This document shows, in pieces, positions 1 to 7,536 of a stretch of DNA of 21,954 nt. The DNA lies in NCBI GenBank assembly GCA_041689775.1, contig JBDNFP010000162.1:1-21954 (forward strand). The letters run 5' to 3'. The position numbers and the translations under genes were made by a program. The DNA is from JBDNFP01 sp041689775. Lineage in GTDB: Bacteria > Bacteroidota > Bacteroidia > Cytophagales > Spirosomataceae. Under the pieces are notes generated by a model that was not told the DNA's origin, did no database searches, and saw only the letters and a program-made list of their open reading frames with translations. Each line of letters begins with the position of its first letter. Position 1 is the first letter of the stretch.

Positions 1-219
1 CGGAAAAACCGGAATTGAAAAGTAGCCCGCATTGTTGGTAAGCGTACCTCTACCCGCCTTGGGGATGAAAATATACGCACCGGGTAGTCGATCAGTTGAT
101 TTCCCGGCTACTACGACCCCCGTAAAGATAATCGCCTTTTGCTGACCTTGCGCCTGCGCATTCTGGCTGAACAGGATAGCTGTCAATACAAAACATATAT
201 ACAGAAGTAATTTTTTCAT
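1..219 (-). CDS. Secreted protein with carboxypeptidase-regulatory-like domain (5' part only)
   Basis: Seventy-three codons are visible before the gene runs off the left edge. Residues 1-23 look like a signal peptide: a basic MKK start, a hydrophobic stretch (LLLYICFVLTAILF) and an AQAQ-type cleavage region. The next part contains a LPGAYIFIPKAGRGTLTNN segment followed by GYFSIPVFP. This is the pattern of the CarboxypepD_reg-like beta-sandwich found at the N-terminus of many Bacteroidota envelope proteins and TonB receptors. It is probably exported to the periplasm or outer membrane. The start ATG has no clear ribosome binding site, which is normal for this phylum. It lies 147 bp downstream of cdsA on the same strand and may be read from its own promoter. 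The rest of the protein is outside the window, so the full function cannot be named. Confidence 0.7.
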   Translation of the reverse strand, partial: MKKLLLYICFVLTAILFSQNAQAQGQQKAIIFTGVVVAGKSTDRLPGAYIFIPKAGRGTLTNNAGYFSIPVFP

Positions 220-366
220 TATCACAATTCTACTTTTAATCGATGGACTAATAACCACTATGCTTTTTAAGCTTGAGGGTGGCGGTTTGTGTACAATCTC
301 AGGTTACTTTTGAAACGTTTGGAGATTGTTTGTAATTGCCCGAAATTCAGATAAAGGTAATCTCGA

Positions 367-1200
367 TCAGGCAAATATTTTCAGGAATGTTACAATAAAG
401 GGAGCAGACAGCAAGAGTCCGTCAAAACGATCCAGAAAACCACCGTGACCGGGAATACTACTTCCCGAATCCTTGATGGCAATACTTCTCTTAAAAAGTG
501 ACTCGACTAAATCGCCATAGGTGCCCGTCACCACGATAATGGCACCAATGCAGTACCATTTCCAGGGTTCATAGGTTTGGAAGTACAGGCCGAGCAGGAA
601 AGCCACCACCGTAGCCGATAACATACCTCCAACCGCTCCCTCCCATGATTTTTTAGGGGATACTCTTTCAAATAACTTGCGGCGGCCAAACTTCGTGCCG
701 GCAAAATAGGCACCAACGTCCGTTGCCCACAACAAAAACAGGCTACCCAGAATAATTTCATGATTATACTCTCCCCTCCGCATAGCCATTACTACTAGCA
801 ACGAAAAAGGTAACGCAACATAAATGAGCCCCAGAAACGTAAAGCCTATGTTGGTAAAGGGTTTTAGATCATTTTTCTTGTACAGCTTGATGAAGAAAAT
901 CATCGCTAGCAGCGGGCTGATCAGAAAGTAGTTCTCAAAAGCAATCAATCCTTTCTCAATCACGAAGGTAAGCACTACCAATGCGACCCCGCACAAAGTG
1001 CCATAATACGTGAGAGGCTGATTTCCGTCTAATCCTAATAGCTTATAGAATTCAAGCTGAGTAAACATACTGATAGCACAGAACATCAACATAAACGTGA
1101 GGTCACTGTACAGTATACACCCTACAATAAAAGTTACTCCGATAATCCCGGCGATAAAACGCTGTTGCAGGTTGCTGAGACTACTCAGGCGAGATTTCAT
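367..1200 (-). CDS. cdsA: Phosphatidate cytidylyltransferase (CDP-diglyceride synthase)
   Basis: It makes CDP-diacylglycerol from phosphatidic acid and CTP, the branch-point precursor of membrane phospholipids, and is an integral inner-membrane enzyme. The product is 277 residues with about eight hydrophobic segments. The C-terminal CDP-diglyceride synthase signature is intact, running SLFKRSIAIKDSGS then IPGHGGFLDRFD (roughly residues 237-263), with the conserved KR, KD, HGG and DRFD residues. The reading frame stays open further upstream to a TTG at 1263. The ATG at 1200 was chosen because the protein then starts MKSRLSSLSNLQQR, like family members, and because the upstream extension lies wholly inside the DUF2007 gene. 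The first 20 bp overlap the end of that gene, which suggests translational coupling. It is part of a minus-strand group with the CPBP protease gene. Confidence 0.93.
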   Translation of the reverse strand: MKSRLSSLSNLQQRFIAGIIGVTFIVGCILYSDLTFMLMFCAISMFTQLEFYKLLGLDGNQPLTYYGTLCGVALVVLTFVIEKGLIAFENYFLISPLLAMIFFIKLYKKNDLKPFTNIGFTFLGLIYVALPFSLLVVMAMRRGEYNHEIILGSLFLLWATDVGAYFAGTKFGRRKLFERVSPKKSWEGAVGGMLSATVVAFLLGLYFQTYEPWKWYCIGAIIVVTGTYGDLVESLFKRSIAIKDSGSSIPGHGGFLDRFDGLLLSAPFIVTFLKIFA

Positions 1201-1390
1201 TGGCCATAATATTTTTAGCCGCTTCGGCTTCATCGTTAGGAACGTACACTTCAAAAAACCCAAACATGGGGTAGTTACTGTCTTTCTTGTTAAGTATAAC
1301 AGCCTTTAATTCATTCTGTTCAAGAAGGGCGCGCGTGAGTTCGGCTCTCGCCGAATTCTTAGTACTCATGATTAGTTCCCAATTTTCCAT
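1181..1390 (-). CDS. DUF2007-type small protein (putative signal-transducing protein family)
   Basis: This 69-residue protein begins MENWELIMSTKNSARAEL, continues with LLEQNELKAVILNKKDS and ends in an acidic tail. A short alpha/beta domain in which residues 12-30 form a helix (ARAELTRALLEQNELKA) followed by a strand fits the DUF2007 family. The NKKDSNYPMFGFFEVYVPND core is typical of Bacteroidota members of about 70 residues. The biochemical role is unknown and the 'signal transducing' label is only a database name. It has no signal peptide or membrane segment, so it is probably cytoplasmic. The gene starts 38 bp after the CPBP protease gene and overlaps the start of cdsA by 20 bp, so the three are probably co-transcribed. 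No strong ribosome binding site is seen. Confidence 0.8.
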   Translation of the reverse strand: MENWELIMSTKNSARAELTRALLEQNELKAVILNKKDSNYPMFGFFEVYVPNDEAEAAKNIMANEISPE

Positions 1391-1428
1391 AGATTCTTTT
1401 TATTTAATAACCCTCACTGAATTTATAA

Positions 1429-2385
1429 CTACTGATGTACTGTTCTCTTTTCTCTCCACTGCCGGATACTATAAAGTAATCCCAGGGATATTACCAGTGA
1501 GACCAAAGCTGCTCCCAGAGGAACAGAGGTTGAATCTTCAATATTGGTATCTACCATTTTCTGATGGTAAAGGTAGATCATCAAGACCATGAAACCATTA
1601 TTGATAAAATGACCAAAAATCGCGACCTTCAGGCTACCCGTCCAATAGTAAAGGTACCCGAATAATGCTCCTAATAGCATGCGGGGGAAAAAACCATAGA
1701 ACTGCACATGGATGGCGCTAAATATCGCCGCAGCCACCCAAATAGCCACGTGAATATTCGCCCATTCCTCGGCTAGCTTCCGTTGGAGTATACCACGAAA
1801 CAACACTTCTTCGCCTATCGCAGGAATAATACCGATAACAACCATCGCAATCACGAATTGATCAAAGGTCTCAAAGGCAGTCAGGTATTCGGTAAGTTTT
1901 GCCAGTTGATCCTCTTTGTCTTTCATCCATTCTTCTACTCCCGATAGAAAGCCCGGCAAAGACATCGTGGAGTTCCACTCTACAATCAAACTATTAAACG
2001 GCATAAAAGCTAGTACCAGCAGCAGAATACTTCCCCACACCAGCGGTTGCGAAACGGGTTGCATCTCAAAAGATCGGATTGTTTTGCGCTCAATGTAGTA
2101 CCAGAACAGCAGTGGTGGTACTAAGTACGTGAATACATGCGCAATACCTTGCAGTAACATCAAAGCGTACCAACCGTTAGGAACTGAATCAGGGTTCTGA
2201 ATTAAAGTATTGATAATATCTAGCGAGGGTGACTCGCCGTTGACCGATAGATACTGAATCAGGATAAAAATAGCGATAATATTACCAACCGACATCCCAA
2301 TCAGGATAAATCCAACTAAGACCAACATACTACGCCACGTGCCAGGAACACGGGGTTGAACAGGAATAGGATTATTTTCTAGCAT
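1429..2385 (-). CDS. CPBP family intramembrane glutamic endopeptidase (CAAX protease/Abi)
   Basis: This is a 318-residue multi-pass membrane protein. The family motifs are all present: the EExxxR motif in GEEVLFRGIL (Glu192, Glu193, Arg197), the second motif FSAIHVQFYG with His226, and the third in GHFINNG with His259 and Asn263. These residues form the metal-independent glutamate protease site of the Rce1-like CPBP superfamily. The substrate is not known; bacterial members have been linked to peptide maturation, self-immunity and membrane quality control. The frame is open upstream to 2466, but the ATG at 2385 gives a normal MLENNPIPVQPRVPG start, and the extra 27 residues are basic and unlike family members. 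It is the first gene of the minus-strand group leading to DUF2007 and cdsA, and is divergent from dusB across 132 bp. Confidence 0.88.
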   Translation of the reverse strand: MLENNPIPVQPRVPGTWRSMLVLVGFILIGMSVGNIIAIFILIQYLSVNGESPSLDIINTLIQNPDSVPNGWYALMLLQGIAHVFTYLVPPLLFWYYIERKTIRSFEMQPVSQPLVWGSILLLVLAFMPFNSLIVEWNSTMSLPGFLSGVEEWMKDKEDQLAKLTEYLTAFETFDQFVIAMVVIGIIPAIGEEVLFRGILQRKLAEEWANIHVAIWVAAAIFSAIHVQFYGFFPRMLLGALFGYLYYWTGSLKVAIFGHFINNGFMVLMIYLYHQKMVDTNIEDSTSVPLGAALVSLVISLGLLYSIRQWREKRTVHQ

Positions 2386-2517
2386 AATTCCTATAAATTT
2401 ACGCCTAATTTTGTACCGAAGAAGAAGTTTATTTTCATTAAAACAGGAATTACGAAACCTGTACACGGTAGTTAACTGTTTATGACAGGATTAATGTACT
2501 AAAAAGAGAAGGTTATC

Positions 2518-3516
2518 ATGGTGAGGATTGGAGGTATTGAGTTGAGTGAGTTCCCGTTACTACTTGCTCCCATGGAGGATGTCAGTGATCCTCCGTTTCG
2601 GGCGGTTTGTAAAGAAAATGGGGCGGACCTGATGTACACTGAATTTATTTCTTCGGAAGGGTTGATTCGTGACGCCGCCAAGAGCGTGCAAAAACTGGAT
2701 ATATTCGAATACGAGCGACCAATCGGCATTCAGCTTTTTGGTAGTGATATCGAGACCATGCGCTCCTGCGCCGAAATTGCCACCCGAGCCAATCCCGATC
2801 TGATTGATATTAATTACGGCTGCCCGGTAAAAAACGTGGCCTGCCGTGGGGCCGGTGCAGCGTTGCTACAAGATATCCCCAAGATGGTAAAAATGACAGA
2901 GGCGGTAGTAAAAGCTACGCATTTGCCCGTAACCGTCAAGACACGCTTGGGCTGGGACGAAAGCACTAAAAATGTAGGAGATGCAGCCGAAAGATTGCAA
3001 GACATCGGTATTCAGGCACTCACGGTACACGGCCGCACGCGGGTACAAATGTACAAGGGCTCCGCTGATTGGACGCTCATCGCCAAAATCAAAGAAAATC
3101 CCCGCATTACAATCCCTATTTTTGGCAACGGCGATATTGACAGTCCCCAAAAAGCCCTTGAATACAAAAATCGCTACGGACTTGATGGAGTTATGATTGG
3201 TCGGGCTTCCATTGGTTACCCGTGGATATTCAACGAAATAAAACATTACCTCAAAACCGGAGAGCAATTAGCCCCTCCCACACTGCCGGAGCGCGTCGAG
3301 GTCTGCCGCAAACACCTTGACTTTTCGGTACGCTGGAAGGGCGAGATTACTGGTCTTTTCGAAATGCGTCGTCACTACACTAACTACTTCCGGGGACTCG
3401 ACCATTTTAAACCCTACCGGATGCGACTCGTGGAGAGCATGTCTTTTGAAGAAATCAACGGCATACTTTCCGAAATCAGTGACGTGTATAGTTCCGCTGA
3501 ATCAATGGCTTTATGA
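2518..3516 (+). CDS. dusB: tRNA-dihydrouridine synthase, DusB-like
   Basis: A flavin enzyme that reduces specific uridines in the tRNA D-loop to dihydrouridine using NADPH. The 332-residue product has the FMN-binding TIM barrel beginning LLLAPMEDVSDPPFR. The family signature follows at INYGCPVKNVACRGAGAALL, in which Cys102 is the expected catalytic acid. Other conserved segments are VTVKTRLGWD, TVHGRTRVQMYKG, FGNGDI and MIGRASIGYPWIF (phosphate and FMN binding). A C-terminal helical domain carries MRRHYTNYFRG. The length suits DusB. AGAGAAGG upstream of the ATG is a fair ribosome binding site, unusual in this window. The stop overlaps the start of the next gene in an ATGA, so the two are translationally coupled. 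A TAATTTTG at 2406-2413 matches the -7 consensus but has no clear -33 partner. Confidence 0.92.
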   Translation: MVRIGGIELSEFPLLLAPMEDVSDPPFRAVCKENGADLMYTEFISSEGLIRDAAKSVQKLDIFEYERPIGIQLFGSDIETMRSCAEIATRANPDLIDINYGCPVKNVACRGAGAALLQDIPKMVKMTEAVVKATHLPVTVKTRLGWDESTKNVGDAAERLQDIGIQALTVHGRTRVQMYKGSADWTLIAKIKENPRITIPIFGNGDIDSPQKALEYKNRYGLDGVMIGRASIGYPWIFNEIKHYLKTGEQLAPPTLPERVEVCRKHLDFSVRWKGEITGLFEMRRHYTNYFRGLDHFKPYRMRLVESMSFEEINGILSEISDVYSSAESMAL

Positions 3517-4442
3517 GCAAAGGTCCGGCTCCCGAAGTCGTAAGTGACTCCCAGCCCCCGCTGATAGCTTGGGGATTGTTGGTACTACTGGCCCTTGTTT
3601 GGGGTAGTTCGTTTATTCTTATCAAAAAAGGGCTACTCGTTTATACCGTCACGGAAGTAGCCGCCGGGAGGGTATTTCTGGCGTCTGTTTTCTTTATTCC
3701 GATTTTAATCAAGACCTTCAAAACGATCCCCACAGCGCTGCTTCGTTATTTTTTCTTATCGGGTTTGCTCGGATATTTACTACCAGCTTTTCTGTTTGCC
3801 AAAGCTGGTAGTGAGATCAGTAGCGCTCTGGCTGGTACGCTCAATGCGCTCAGTCCCATGTTTACCATGATCATTGGGGTCCTGTTTTTTGCGGCTACCT
3901 CCAAGCGCATTCAAATAATTGGACTCTTCATTGCCTTCCTGGGAACATTGATGCTCATCATCACGCAAGAAGGCAGCTCGCTGTCGTTGGTCAATAAGTA
4001 CGCACTGCTGGCAATTATCGCTACGGTATGCTACGGTATTAACATTAACCTGGTAGCAAAGCATCTCCGGGAGCTACCCGCCCTGGTTTCTACCGCCTGG
4101 ATTTTTGCCGGAGTGGGACCACTGGCATTCGGCATTTTACTTTTTACTGACTTTTTCTCAAAGATGTCAGATCCTGCCAATCTGATACCCTCCTCTTACA
4201 TACTGATTTTGGGCGTGTTGGCCTCCGGTCTAATGTCCATTTTGTTCAATCGGGTTATCCAATTATCAAGTGCGGTCTTTGCTGCTTCGGTTACGTACCT
4301 CATCCCGATCGTGGCCTTGTCCTGGGGGATTCTCGACAACGAGCCAGTTGGTTATCAGCAGTGGATGGGCACCTTGGTTATTCTGGTTGGGGTATACCTC
4401 ATTAATCGAAAAAAGCGAACCGTTAAACTAGAGAGTAGCTAA
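3513..4442 (+). CDS. EamA/DMT-family transporter
   Basis: A 309-residue protein of the drug/metabolite transporter superfamily with about ten hydrophobic segments arranged as two EamA repeats (roughly residues 15-145 and 160-300). The first repeat opens with ALVWGSSFILIKKGL, a hallmark of this family. The second half contains ASVTYLIPIVALSWGILDNE, also characteristic. Members export amino acids, nucleobases or other small metabolites, but the substrate cannot be read from sequence. The short N-terminus before the first membrane segment is rich in Ser and Pro. The start ATG overlaps the stop of the dus gene by 4 bp, so co-translation is likely, though no functional link to tRNA modification is evident. 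Confidence 0.88.
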   Translation: MSKGPAPEVVSDSQPPLIAWGLLVLLALVWGSSFILIKKGLLVYTVTEVAAGRVFLASVFFIPILIKTFKTIPTALLRYFFLSGLLGYLLPAFLFAKAGSEISSALAGTLNALSPMFTMIIGVLFFAATSKRIQIIGLFIAFLGTLMLIITQEGSSLSLVNKYALLAIIATVCYGININLVAKHLRELPALVSTAWIFAGVGPLAFGILLFTDFFSKMSDPANLIPSSYILILGVLASGLMSILFNRVIQLSSAVFAASVTYLIPIVALSWGILDNEPVGYQQWMGTLVILVGVYLINRKKRTVKLESS

Positions 4443-4458
4443 CATAGCTATCTCATTC

Positions 4459-4466
4459 TATCTTTG
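4459..4466 (+). promoter_or_regulatory. Candidate Bacteroidota -7 element before the biotin carrier gene
   Basis: TATCTTTG is an exact match to TAnnTTTG and lies 24 bp before the ATG at 4491, in the short gap after the transporter gene. No convincing TTTG is found at the -33 position, so this is only a candidate. If real, it lets the biotin carrier, pyrH and frr be transcribed independently of the dus gene. Confidence 0.35.
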
Positions 4467-4490
4467 GCATACATTTTAACTTCATCACCC

Positions 4491-4994
4491 ATGCTAAAAG
4501 TTACCGTGAACGAATCAAATACCATCGACGTAGCAGAAGACAAGGGGGGTACCTGGCTTCTTAACGATATTCCGTTCGATGGCGATCTCAGGGAGGTTCG
4601 GCCTAATCATTACCACGTTATCTGGCGCGATAGATCTTTTAACGTAGAAGTAGTTGTACATGACCCTTCACTAAAAATAACTAACTTCCGTATCAATGGG
4701 CAACTACTGACTACCGCCGCTAAGGACCGTTTTGACCTACTCTTAGAAAGTATGGGAATTGGCCAGACGAATACCTCAAAAATAAATAATGTAAAAGCAC
4801 CCATGCCCGGCTTGATTCAGAGTATATCGGTTGCGGTAGGTGATACTGTCCAGAAAGGAGATACTTTACTGGTATTGGTAGCCATGAAGATGGAAAATGC
4901 TATCAAAGCACCCGGCGAAGGTACGGTCAAAGCCATTCAGATCGCCGCCGGTAATACCGTTGAAAAAAATCAAGTGTTGATAGAGTTTGCATAA
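4491..4994 (+). CDS. Free-standing biotin carboxyl carrier protein
   Basis: This 167-residue protein carries covalently bound biotin for a biotin-dependent carboxylase or decarboxylase. Residues 100-167 are a biotinyl/lipoyl domain beginning KAPMPGLIQSISVAVGD, with the biotinylation motif VAMKMENAI in which Lys133 accepts biotin. Residues 1-90 are beta-rich (GTWLLNDIPFDGD, HYHVIWRDRSFNVEV) and end KDRFDLLLESMGI. This resembles the C-terminal third of propionyl-CoA carboxylase alpha chains (BT-like linker domain plus carrier). The protein is therefore probably the carrier of an acyl-CoA carboxylase of the propionyl/methylmalonyl type rather than the AccB of acetyl-CoA carboxylase. No biotin carboxylase or carboxyltransferase is present here, so its partners must be elsewhere. 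The frame is open upstream to 4464; the ATG at 4491 gives the usual MLKVTVNE start. Confidence 0.88.
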   Translation: MLKVTVNESNTIDVAEDKGGTWLLNDIPFDGDLREVRPNHYHVIWRDRSFNVEVVVHDPSLKITNFRINGQLLTTAAKDRFDLLLESMGIGQTNTSKINNVKAPMPGLIQSISVAVGDTVQKGDTLLVLVAMKMENAIKAPGEGTVKAIQIAAGNTVEKNQVLIEFA

Positions 4995-5056
4995 ATTACT
5001 TGTAATTCTGATCCCCCAAACCTTATTTTTACAGATCCAATTCCAAAAGCTCCATC

Positions 5057-5779
5057 ATGTCTCAACCCAAGTACAAGCGCATTTTACTCAAACTCAGCGG
5101 CGAAGCCCTCAATGGTGGGGATAAAACCCAGGTCATTGATTTTAATATTCTGGATCAATATGCCAAAGAAATTCGTCGGGTCTACGATACCGGGGTTGAG
5201 ATTGCCATCGTAATTGGTGGAGGCAATATATTTAGGGGAGCCTCCGTTGAGAAATCTGGTATTGATCGTGTACAGGGTGATCACATGGGTATGCTGGCCA
5301 CGGTTATCAACGGTATGGCGGTGCAAAGCTCCCTTGAAAAACACGGAATGTACACCCGCCTGATGTCTGCCATTAACATGGAGCAGGTATGCGAGCCGTT
5401 GATTCGTCGCCGGGCCATCCGCCACCTGGAAAAGAAAAGAATTGTAATCTTCGGAGCCGGAACGGGAAACCCCTATTTTACCACCGACACTACGGCGAGC
5501 TTGCGAGCTATTGAGTCGGAGGCCGAGGTAGTCCTGAAAGGTACCCGCGTGGATGGCGTATACACAGCCGATCCGGAAAAGGATTCGTCGGCGGTAAAAT
5601 ATACTCATCTTTCCTTCGACGAAGCGCTGAGTAAGAATCTCAAAATAATGGACCTTACCGCCTTTGCCTTGTGTAAAGAAAATAATGTGCCCATCATCGT
5701 ATTCGACATGAATAAAGCCGGTAACTTGTATGATTTGGTCATGGGCCAACCCGTCGGAACGCTGGTTTCTAATGAATAA
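5057..5779 (+). CDS. pyrH: UMP kinase
   Basis: This cytoplasmic enzyme phosphorylates UMP to UDP with ATP, the entry to all pyrimidine nucleotides and UDP-sugars. The 240-residue length is normal for bacterial PyrH of the amino-acid-kinase fold. Landmarks in order are KRILLKLSGEALNG (phosphate binding), IVIGGGNIFRG, GMLATVINGMAVQ, the UMP-binding GAGTGNPYFTTDTTASLRA, and KGTRVDGVYTADPEKD. It is followed after 34 bp by frr, the widespread pyrH-frr pairing. A weak promoter candidate, TTG about 21 nt before TATTTTTA, precedes the gene (4999-5030). The product could feed the UDP-sugar genes at 6455-8871, but no regulatory link is visible. Confidence 0.96.
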   Translation: MSQPKYKRILLKLSGEALNGGDKTQVIDFNILDQYAKEIRRVYDTGVEIAIVIGGGNIFRGASVEKSGIDRVQGDHMGMLATVINGMAVQSSLEKHGMYTRLMSAINMEQVCEPLIRRRAIRHLEKKRIVIFGAGTGNPYFTTDTTASLRAIESEAEVVLKGTRVDGVYTADPEKDSSAVKYTHLSFDEALSKNLKIMDLTAFALCKENNVPIIVFDMNKAGNLYDLVMGQPVGTLVSNE

Positions 5780-5813
5780 TTATTAAGATTGATTAAACCT
5801 ATTATAGCAACCA

Positions 5814-6374
5814 ATGGAAGAAATAGACATTTATCTGGAATCTGCCGAAGAAACAATGGATGGTGCACTCAAACACCTCAACATCGAACTTGCTAAGATT
5901 CGCGCCGGTAAGGCGTCACCGCAAATGCTCGACGGCATTCAAATAGAGTACTACGGTTCCATGTCTCCATTATCAAATGTAGCTTCTGTAAATACTCCCG
6001 ATGCTCGTACCATCGCGATCCGCCCTTTCGAAAAGCGGATGATCAGCGATATTGAGAGAGCCATCCGGAATAGTAACATCGGCTTAAATCCCGGCAATGA
6101 CGGTGAACTGATCCGGTTATCGGTACCTCCTTTGACCGAAGAACGTCGTCGTGACCTTGTAAAGCGGGTAAAGCAGGAGGTAGAGACCGCCAAAGTCAAT
6201 ATCCGTAATATCCGTCAAGACGCTAACAATTCTATTCGTAAGCTCACCAAGGAAGGCGTTTCGGAAGATAGCGTAAAGTCTGGTGAAGATAGCGTACAGA
6301 AAATGACGGACGATCACATTTCTAAGATCGATCATATTTTCACGACAAAGGAGAAGGATATCATGGAGGTATAA
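5814..6374 (+). CDS. frr: Ribosome recycling factor
   Basis: Together with EF-G it splits post-termination ribosomes into subunits. The 186-residue length is that of the family (about 185). The sequence shows the two-domain RRF layout: an N-terminal helix (ALKHLNIELAKIRAGKASP), a beta domain (IQIEYYGSMSPLSNVASVN), the IAIRPFEKRMISDIERAI segment, the LIRLSVPPLTEERRRDLVK hallmark, and a final long helix. The start ATG is preceded by an AT-rich stretch without a clear ribosome binding site. It closes the plus-strand group and ends in front of a 49-nt palindromic terminator. Confidence 0.97.
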   Translation: MEEIDIYLESAEETMDGALKHLNIELAKIRAGKASPQMLDGIQIEYYGSMSPLSNVASVNTPDARTIAIRPFEKRMISDIERAIRNSNIGLNPGNDGELIRLSVPPLTEERRRDLVKRVKQEVETAKVNIRNIRQDANNSIRKLTKEGVSEDSVKSGEDSVQKMTDDHISKIDHIFTTKEKDIMEV

Positions 6375-6390
6375 AATTTCCAGGACATAC

Positions 6391-6439
6391 TTACAAAGTA
6401 AGGGAGGCTACTTTTCAAGTAGCCTCCCTTACTTTGTAA
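6391..6439. terminator. Perfect 23-bp inverted repeat, likely bidirectional terminator
   Basis: The left arm 6391-6413 and right arm 6417-6439 are exact reverse complements (23 of 23) around a TTC loop. The core reads AAGTAAGGGAGGCTACTT on the plus strand. It fills the gap between the convergent genes frr and the UDP-glucuronate decarboxylase. The GC-rich centre with A/T-rich outer ends gives a hairpin with U-rich flanks in both directions, fitting a terminator for both genes. Confidence 0.85.
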
Positions 6440-6454
6440 TCAGAATATCTCTGA

Positions 6455-7444
6455 TTAATCTTTCTTAAAGTCACCAAAAGCCCGGTGGCCCGAATCTTCG
6501 TAGAGGCGCTCTTTGGACAGACTTTTAAAGTACTCATAAGTAATCCGTAATCCTTCCTCACGGTCCACCTGAGGCTCCCAATCCAATAGATCCTGGGCCT
6601 TGGTAATATCCGGTTGGCGCTGTTTGGGATCGTCTTGGGGTAATTCTTTATAGATCACTTTCTGATCCGTACCAGTAAGTTTAATAATTTCTTCGGCAAA
6701 TTCTTTAATCGTAATCTCAGAGGGGTTACCCACATTGACCGGGTACGGGTAATCACTATTCAATAAACGAATAATACCCTCTACTAAGTCAGAAACGTAG
6801 CAGAATGAGCGGGTCTGTGACCCGTCTCCGAATATTGTCAGATTTTCCCCACGAAGTGCCTGGCCGATAAACGCCGGCAATACCCGCCCGTCGTTGAGGC
6901 GCATACGGGGTCCGTAGGTATTAAAGATCCGTACGATCCGGGTTTCTAATCCGTGGTAGCGATGGTAGGCCATGGTAATAGCTTCCTGATACCGTTTTGC
7001 TTCGTCGTAGCAGCCCCGGGGTCCAATCGGATTTACGTGGCCCCAGTACTCCTCAGTTTGTGGGTGTACGAGTGGGTCGCCGTATACTTCGGAGGTAGAA
7101 GCAATAATAAAACGAGAGCCCTTCGCCCGCGCCAGGCCTAACAGGTTGTGCGTGCCCATTGCGCCTACCTTCAAGGTCTGAATCGGAATTTTGAGGTAAT
7201 CAATGGGGCTCGCCGGAGAAGCAAAGTGGAGAATGTAGTGTAAATCGCCGGGAACGTGGACGTACTTCGTTACATCATGATGGTTAAATTCAAAATTGGG
7301 GTGAGGCATCAAGTGCTCGATATTGCGAAGATCGCCCGTAATAAGGTTATCCATGGCGATCACATAATGACCATCCTTGATGAACCTGTCACACAGGTGA
7401 GAACCCAAAAAGCCCGCTGCTCCCGTAATAAGTACGCGTTTCAT
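6455..7444 (-). CDS. UDP-glucuronate decarboxylase (UDP-xylose synthase)
   Basis: An NAD-dependent short-chain dehydrogenase/reductase that converts UDP-glucuronate to UDP-xylose and CO2. The 329-residue product starts MKRVLITGAAGFLGSHL, giving the GxxGxxG dinucleotide motif at residues 8-14. The segment STSEVYGDPLVHPQTE followed by NPIGPRGCYDEAKR is characteristic of UXS enzymes. Glu119, Tyr146 and Lys150 align with the catalytic residues known from human UXS1. The frame runs upstream to 7474, but the ATG at 7444 is where the Rossmann fold begins. The neighbouring ugd gene makes its substrate, which supports the assignment over a generic epimerase. UDP-xylose probably feeds capsule, exopolysaccharide or glycan synthesis, whose transferases are not in this window. 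Confidence 0.92.
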   Translation of the reverse strand: MKRVLITGAAGFLGSHLCDRFIKDGHYVIAMDNLITGDLRNIEHLMPHPNFEFNHHDVTKYVHVPGDLHYILHFASPASPIDYLKIPIQTLKVGAMGTHNLLGLARAKGSRFIIASTSEVYGDPLVHPQTEEYWGHVNPIGPRGCYDEAKRYQEAITMAYHRYHGLETRIVRIFNTYGPRMRLNDGRVLPAFIGQALRGENLTIFGDGSQTRSFCYVSDLVEGIIRLLNSDYPYPVNVGNPSEITIKEFAEEIIKLTGTDQKVIYKELPQDDPKQRQPDITKAQDLLDWEPQVDREEGLRITYEYFKSLSKERLYEDSGHRAFGDFKKD

Positions 7445-7536
7445 ATAGTTATTTTGGCATAAGTGGCGAGCCACAATTTATTTAGAAAATCGGCTTACCT
7501 AACCTAGTTTGATCAAATAAGCTGGTCAAAAAATTA

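Noticed and set aside
294..328. Inverted repeat CAATCTC/GAGATTG after cdsA
   Set aside because: The arms are only 7 bp and AT-rich with a 21-nt loop and no T tract, so it is too weak to call a terminator.
2406..2413. TAATTTTG upstream of the dus gene as a promoter
   Set aside because: It matches the -7 consensus but has no -33 partner and lies over 100 bp from the start codon; such AT-rich matches arise by chance.
5084..5749. 221-codon open frame on the minus strand
   Set aside because: It lies wholly within pyrH, whose motifs are unmistakable; its translation is low in recognisable structure and is a shadow of pyrH codon use.
7463..7474. GTGGC/GCCAC hairpin just before the UDP-glucuronate decarboxylase start
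   Set aside because: A 5-bp stem with a 2-nt loop cannot fold well and is likely chance.
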